This document shows, in pieces, positions 60,044 through 64,000 of a stretch of 64,000 nucleotides of DNA (position 1 is its first letter; each line of letters opens with the position of its first letter). The notes under the pieces were generated by a model. It did no database searches. It saw only the letters and a program-made list of their open reading frames with translations, and was not told the DNA's origin. The position numbers were made by a program, and so were the translations under genes. The stretch is from contig NZ_PJIL01000009.1 in the NCBI RefSeq assembly GCF_002929335.1, forward strand, positions 62,001-126,000, in the 5' to 3' direction. Origin of the DNA: Arthrobacter sp. Y81 (lineage in GTDB: Bacteria; Actinomycetota; Actinomycetes; Actinomycetales; Micrococcaceae).

Positions 60044-61117
60044 TTAGGCGTTTCGTTGTGAAGCTGGAGAGCCTACGGCAGCCTTCACTGCAGCAACGAG
60101 AGAGTGGACGTCGGTTTCGGTGGTGTCCCACGAGCACATCCACCGGACTTCCCCGCGTGCCTGGTCCCAGTCATAGAAGCGGAAGGATTCCCGGACTTTC
60201 GCCGCTGCCCCGGTTGGAAGGACGGCAAAGACGCCATTGGACTGAGTTGGTGGCGTCAGCGAGACGCCGTTAATGGCCGAGATTCCTTTGCTGAGACTTT
60301 GGGCCATTTCGTTGGCCTGACAGGCGGACCGCAGCCACAACCCATCCGTTGGCAGGGCTACGAGTTGCGCAGAGACGAAACGCATCTTTGAGGCCAGTTG
60401 CATGTTCATCTTGCGCAGGTAGCTCATGCCTGGGTCGGACTGTGAGCTGAGCCAGATAACGGCTTCGCCGAACAACAGCCCGTTTTTGGTGCCGCCAAAA
60501 GACAGGACGTCGACACCGACGTCGGTGGTGAACGCCCGCGAAGGAAGCCCGAGATGTGCTGCAGCGTTGGCCAGCCTTGCTCCGTCCAGGTGCAGTTTCA
60601 TTCCCTTCGCATGGACGTGTTCAGCGATCCGTTGGATTTCTTCCGGCGTGTAGCAGGTGCCCAGTTCGGTGGTCTGGGTGATCGAAACGACCAGCGGTTG
60701 CGCCCGGTGCTCGTCTCCCCACCCCCAGGCTTCGGCGTCGATCAATTCCGGGGTGAGTTTGCCATCCGGTGTGGGGACAGGGAGGAGCTTTATTCCGCCA
60801 ATCCGTTCCGGGGCGCCGTTTTCGTCGGTATTGATATGCGCTGTTGCTGCGCAGATGACAGCGCCCCAACGCGGGAGCAGGGCTTGCAGGGCAAGGACAT
60901 TGGCCCCTGTTCCATTGAAGACCGGATATGCGGTAGCAGCTGCCCCGAAGTGGGACTTGATGAGAACTTGAAGCGCTGCTGTGTAGACATCTTCGCCGTA
61001 TGCGGTGACGTGGCCTTCGTTGGCTGCCTGAACTGCTTCGATGATTTCGGCGTGAGCCCCGGCGTAGTTATCCGAGGCGAAGCCCCGGTATGCCGGGTCG
61101 TGCAGGCGTCCCGTCAG
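60044..61117 (-). CDS. Low-specificity L-threonine aldolase; no standard start codon in frame
   Basis: The frame encodes a complete fold-type I PLP aldolase: RGFASDNYAGAHAEIIEAV, GHVTAYGEDVYTA, FNGTGANVLALQALL, KLHLDGARLANAA, the PLP lysine in VLSFGGTKNGLLFGEA, and a normal C-terminus. It cleaves threonine/allo-threonine to glycine and acetaldehyde. The open frame reaches a TGA at 61145-61147, but between there and RGFASDN there is no ATG, GTG or TTG; the first normal start (TTG 60745) would delete a third of the enzyme. The CTG at 61117 is used here as a nominal start. A frameshift or decayed 5' end is equally possible. Confidence 0.7.
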   Translation of the reverse strand: MTGRLHDPAYRGFASDNYAGAHAEIIEAVQAANEGHVTAYGEDVYTAALQVLIKSHFGAAATAYPVFNGTGANVLALQALLPRWGAVICAATAHINTDENGAPERIGGIKLLPVPTPDGKLTPELIDAEAWGWGDEHRAQPLVVSITQTTELGTCYTPEEIQRIAEHVHAKGMKLHLDGARLANAAAHLGLPSRAFTTDVGVDVLSFGGTKNGLLFGEAVIWLSSQSDPGMSYLRKMNMQLASKMRFVSAQLVALPTDGLWLRSACQANEMAQSLSKGISAINGVSLTPPTQSNGVFAVLPTGAAAKVRESFRFYDWDQARGEVRWMCSWDTTETDVHSLVAAVKAAVGSPASQRNA

Positions 61118-61140
61118 TCCCTGCGCGGGACGCCTGCTTT
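61102..61140. terminator. 12-bp hairpin over the 5' end of the aldolase frame
   Basis: GCAGGCGTCCCG (61102-61113) is perfectly complementary to CGGGACGCCTGC (61126-61137), with TTT following on the plus strand. It lies between the SDR stop and the first certain aldolase residues. It could be a terminator, a leader hairpin, or a repeat whose insertion damaged the aldolase start. Confidence 0.55.
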
Positions 61141-61158
61141 GGTATCAAGGCTGACGCT

Positions 61159-61917
61159 TTATGCCGGTGCGCCCACGAGGTGGCCGGCCGTGAGGGGCAG
61201 GCGCCGCCCGTTGATCTGTTCTGCCTCCATGTGGAAGATCCGCTGTACAGCGTCGGCAAGGACACTGACATCGGTGAAGCCCGGAAATCTCCGTTCCGGC
61301 TGGGCTGCGCGCATCCGGTCATCGACCAGGGCCTTCACGACGAAGACCAGGGCGGCTGAATGTTGGGCGGAGAGGGGGCTTTCGTTTACTCCCTGCACCT
61401 GCCGGAATCCGTCGGCCACGGCCAGGGTCCATGCCTCGGCGGCGGACTTGACGGCGGCATAGGCGGCGCCGTCCGCTGTCGGCGAGGAAGCGGACTGCGC
61501 GGAAACAACGGCCAGGCGACCCACAGGGGAGGCAGCCAAGTCATCGTACAACGCGCGGCTGGTGTTCCTCAGGGTGGTGAGGACGCTGGTGTGCAGGAAG
61601 TCCCAGTCTTCATCCGTCTGGCCCTTAAGGCCTGTGCCGCCTCGCCACCCTCCTACAAGATGGATAAGGCCGTCCACGGGACCCAGATCGGCCCGGACAG
61701 ACGCCGCCAAGTCCTCAACGGCTTGCAGGTCCGCGAGGTTGCAGACATAGCCCGTAACGTTGTCGTACGCTACCGAGAGCTCCTGCACTCGGTCCTCAAG
61801 AATGTCCACGGCGGCTACGCGTGCCCCTGCTTGCGAGAGGGTGCGGACTACTGCGACGCCGGCTGCGCTTGTCGAACCGGCGACGACGACCGTACGCCCC
61901 GAGAGGTCCTGGCTCAT
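61159..61917 (-). CDS. Short-chain dehydrogenase/reductase
   Basis: The 252-residue classical SDR has a modified cofactor motif, VVVAGSTSAAGVAVVRTLSQAG, where the usual TGxxxGxG is altered (AGSTSAAG). LIHLVGGWRGG, a Ser in VVSAQSASSP and the YAAVK active-site pair follow. ATG 61917 overlaps the stop of the DUF6421-type gene by 4 bases (ATGA), so the two are coupled. Substrate unknown. The aldolase follows after about 40-115 bases. Confidence 0.88.
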   Translation of the reverse strand: MSQDLSGRTVVVAGSTSAAGVAVVRTLSQAGARVAAVDILEDRVQELSVAYDNVTGYVCNLADLQAVEDLAASVRADLGPVDGLIHLVGGWRGGTGLKGQTDEDWDFLHTSVLTTLRNTSRALYDDLAASPVGRLAVVSAQSASSPTADGAAYAAVKSAAEAWTLAVADGFRQVQGVNESPLSAQHSAALVFVVKALVDDRMRAAQPERRFPGFTDVSVLADAVQRIFHMEAEQINGRRLPLTAGHLVGAPA

Positions 61918-63317
61918 GCGCCCGCCTCGCCCTCAGTCTTGACAGGGCTCTTACCGGTGATTCCTGCAGTTGAGTCAATAACAGGGCGCATCTTCTTCTC
62001 CAGTGCTTCGTAGAACATCGACAGGGGGAATTCGTCATCAAGGATCTGGTCCGTCAGATCCCGGGGCGGGCCGTCGAGCCGAAGGGCCTCCGGTCCCTTG
62101 GCCCACACGGAGGCGGGGTGGGGGGTGAGGGTTTCCGAGACGAGCTCGTAGGCAGCCAGCCAGTGTGCGGTCTTCGGCCGGTCGATTGAACGCCAGTAGA
62201 GTTCCTCGATGCGGAGACCCAGCTCGACGACCACGCCGGCGACGTCCTTCCAGTCGATGCTCAACTTTCCATCGGTCCAGTGCAGGACCCGGTGCTGGTG
62301 CATCCATGCGAACAGCAATTGGCCGCCCACGGCGTCGTAGTTACGGACCCGGTTCCCGGTAATCGCGAAGCGGAAGATGCGGTCGAAGATCACGGCGTAC
62401 TGGACCAGCTTGGCGTGCTTGCGGGCGTCCTCGGAAGCCGTTTCGTCCCGCTCGATGAGGACTGATTCGCGGAAGGCGGTCAGGTCGCAGCGGAGCTCTT
62501 CCAGGGAGTACAGGAAATAGGGCATCCGCTGCTTGATCATGAAGGGGTCAAAGGGCAGGTCACCGCGCATATGGGTCCGGTCATGGATCAGATCCCACAT
62601 CACGAAGGTCTTCTCCGTGAGGTGCTGGTCGTCGATGAATTCCGCGGCGTCAGCCGGCAGGTCCAGGGAAGTGATGTCGGCAGCAGCCTTTAGGACGCGA
62701 CGGAACCGGGCAGCTTCGCGGTCCGCGAAAATGCCTCCCCAAGTGAAGGAGGGGGTGCTCCGGACCGCTACGCTCTCGGGGAAGAGAACTGCGGAGTTCG
62801 TGTCGTAGCCGGGCGTGAAATCGACGAAGCTGATGGGGACGAACAGCTTGTTGGAGTAGTTTGCGGCCTCCAGTTCAGCCACGAATGAAGGCCAAATGAC
62901 CTCGATGAGGACGGCCTCGAAGTAGCGGTTGGTGCTGCCGTTCTGCGTGTACATGGGGAACACAACCAGGTGCGGTAGCCCGTCGATGCGCCACTGCTCG
63001 GGGTGGAAGGCTACCAATGAGTCGAGGAAATCCGGTACGACGAAGCCCTCGGATGCCCACCGCTGGATGTCCTGCACGAGCAGTTCAAGGTAGTCCCTGT
63101 CGTGGTGGAGGTGGGGGCGCAGATCGTTGATTGAGTCAGTAATGATGCCGACATTCTGGCGTGCCTGGTCATGGTCAGCGGGTTCCGGAACGGAACCGTC
63201 CTGCACTTGAACCTGCTGCAGCCCGATGACGGCTGCCTTCAGAGCCTGCCATGCGGGGAGCGCCTTGACGTCGTCTGCCCGGGTGGTTGTCACTTCCGGG
63301 TTTGCGATTACAGACAT
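61914..63317 (-). CDS. DUF6421-type protein of unknown function
   Basis: The 467-residue soluble protein has no recognizable catalytic motif. Distinctive stretches are DFLDSLVAFHPEQWRIDGLP, VVFPMYTQNGSTNRYFEAVL, EVIWPSFVAELEAANYSN, FVMWDLIHDRTHMRGDLPFD with two His and an Asp close together, and LLFAWMHQHRVLHWTDGKL. I recall this as the actinobacterial family DUF6421. GGAAGGA about 8 bases upstream fixes ATG 63317. It is first in a leftward set with a coupled SDR and a threonine-aldolase frame. Confidence 0.75.
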   Translation of the reverse strand: MSVIANPEVTTTRADDVKALPAWQALKAAVIGLQQVQVQDGSVPEPADHDQARQNVGIITDSINDLRPHLHHDRDYLELLVQDIQRWASEGFVVPDFLDSLVAFHPEQWRIDGLPHLVVFPMYTQNGSTNRYFEAVLIEVIWPSFVAELEAANYSNKLFVPISFVDFTPGYDTNSAVLFPESVAVRSTPSFTWGGIFADREAARFRRVLKAAADITSLDLPADAAEFIDDQHLTEKTFVMWDLIHDRTHMRGDLPFDPFMIKQRMPYFLYSLEELRCDLTAFRESVLIERDETASEDARKHAKLVQYAVIFDRIFRFAITGNRVRNYDAVGGQLLFAWMHQHRVLHWTDGKLSIDWKDVAGVVVELGLRIEELYWRSIDRPKTAHWLAAYELVSETLTPHPASVWAKGPEALRLDGPPRDLTDQILDDEFPLSMFYEALEKKMRPVIDSTAGITGKSPVKTEGEAGA

Positions 63318-63871
63318 GCTCGTTCCTTCCGTTGAGGGGATTCCTGAAGAAGCTAGCAGTGCGTAAGCATCCGTGAAGGATTCTTCCCGCATGAATAAGA
63401 AATACTTTTGCTCGGCGCCCGCTCTTCTGCGCAATGCCTGCGTTTGACCTTAGGGTCGGGTGTCTTTAGGGCATCCCAGAACGGGCGCATCACGATTGAA
63501 TAAGACGCGCTATCGGGACGATCCGAGGTTCAGTTCCTGCCACTCGTGCCATCAGTGGCTTGCCTTGGCCGTAAGGCCGCACCGGCGCTGCTGCGTCTGT
63601 CGCTGGTTCAAATTCCCGCTGATACCTAACGCCAACTGGCCGCCATAGCAGATCATCAGAGCTGCTTAGTCACCGGGCGGCATTAGATCAGAAACTCTTA
63701 CGCTCAGATCGGATAACCCATGCCTATGCGTAAGGACTTGACCGTCGGACGTGCAACATTCGCCACGCCAAATGTCGCCTCCTTTGCGTGTGTTAGCTTG
63801 ATCACCATCCTTCCCGGCCCGAGGGCTTCGGAAGGCCCCAAATTCACCGCAGCTACCTTTTCGGAGGCACC
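63318..63871. other. 554-base intergenic region, divergent promoters
   Basis: The region is lower in GC than its surroundings and lies between the leftward DUF6421-type gene and a rightward gene running off the window. It must carry both promoters. TTGACC at about 63738 is a possible -35 for the rightward gene. CCTTCC...GGAAGG around 63808-63834 can form a short leader hairpin. Short frames inside it have no ribosome site or coding bias. No tRNA cloverleaf could be completed. Confidence 0.4.
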
Positions 63872-64000
63872 ATGGGACTTGGCTCCCACACGCAAATTAG
63901 TGATCGGGCTATTGCTACCGACACCCCTGAAACCGGTCTTTGCTCCGGTTCAGGACTGTTTCTTAGCTCGGGGTCCACCACCACGCAGGCAGCACCGCGC
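63872..64000 (+). CDS. N-terminus of an unidentified protein (partial)
   Basis: ATG 63872 is preceded by TCGGAGGCACC, a strong ribosome site, and the frame stays open for 43 codons to the window edge. The product begins MGLGSHTQISDRAIATDTPE and continues Ser/Thr/Gly-rich (LFLSSGSTTTQAAPR). No signal peptide or domain is recognizable in this portion. Confidence 0.6.
   Translation, partial: MGLGSHTQISDRAIATDTPETGLCSGSGLFLSSGSTTTQAAPR

Noticed and set aside
63520..63640. Possible tRNA, from TTCAAAT-like T-loop sequences
   Set aside because: The flanking bases do not form a T-stem, and no acceptor, D or anticodon arms could be matched.
63704..63895. Leftward 63-codon frame before the last gene
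   Set aside because: It has no ribosome site, no domain, and overlaps the ribosome site and start of the better-supported rightward gene at 63872.

Overview
The window is high-GC actinobacterial chromosome. Gene content, paralog types and the recurrent intergenic hairpin repeats point to an Arthrobacter/Pseudarthrobacter-like member of the Micrococcaceae. This is an inference from protein style, SD-led and often overlapping (ATGA/GTGA) genes, GTG/TTG starts and heterotrophic soil catabolism. No rRNA or tRNA gene, CRISPR array, phage or complete insertion sequence was found.

Layout. 0-5 kb: tail of an unknown gene, an IclR regulator, a GNAT acetyltransferase, a LuxR-type protein built on a sensor-kinase-like core, and the formaldehyde-fixing pair hxlB-hxlA. 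5-16 kb: a small secreted protein, then a GntR regulator divergent from a seven-gene sarcosine/one-carbon operon, glyA-soxB-soxD-soxA-soxG-sdaA-purU. It takes sarcosine to glycine and methylene-THF, then serine, pyruvate and formate; hxlBA could absorb formaldehyde released alongside. 16-30 kb: nitrogen-ring and glyoxylate metabolism. A PucR-type regulator is divergent from an NCS1 permease and a PuuE-like deacetylase. A leftward cluster hyi-glxR-gcl-glxK-allB handles allantoin opening and glyoxylate salvage to glycerate, and continues into a winged-helix regulator and a Bcp peroxiredoxin. A CotH-kinase lipoprotein and a second Bcp lie beyond. 30-43 kb: CsbD and small membrane or secreted proteins, a dicarboxylate symporter, an azoreductase/HxlR pair, and two rhamnogalacturonan lyases (PL11-like and PL26/YetA-like) about 8 kb apart. 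The two lyase promoters share the same two operator-like motifs at similar spacing. 43-48 kb: 2-hydroxyacid dehydrogenase, an M20 allantoate-amidohydrolase-like enzyme coupled to hutF, RidA and PhzF. 48-52 kb: a patch of broken genes (globin, small membrane protein, ABC-exporter fragment, frameshifted SMR gene) around an intact XRE-azlCD unit and one intact SMR gene. 52-64 kb: cysteine hydrolase/GlxA-type regulator, katG, a heterodimeric ABC exporter, and a DUF6421-SDR-threonine aldolase cluster whose aldolase lacks a normal start.

A repeat family built on ACGCTCTCTCAC occurs three times, each time exactly between convergent genes, once as a 32-bp tandem array. Other long hairpin repeats lie at 71-108, 29197-29262 and 34047-34102. 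All function calls come from reading motifs and context; no database search was run.
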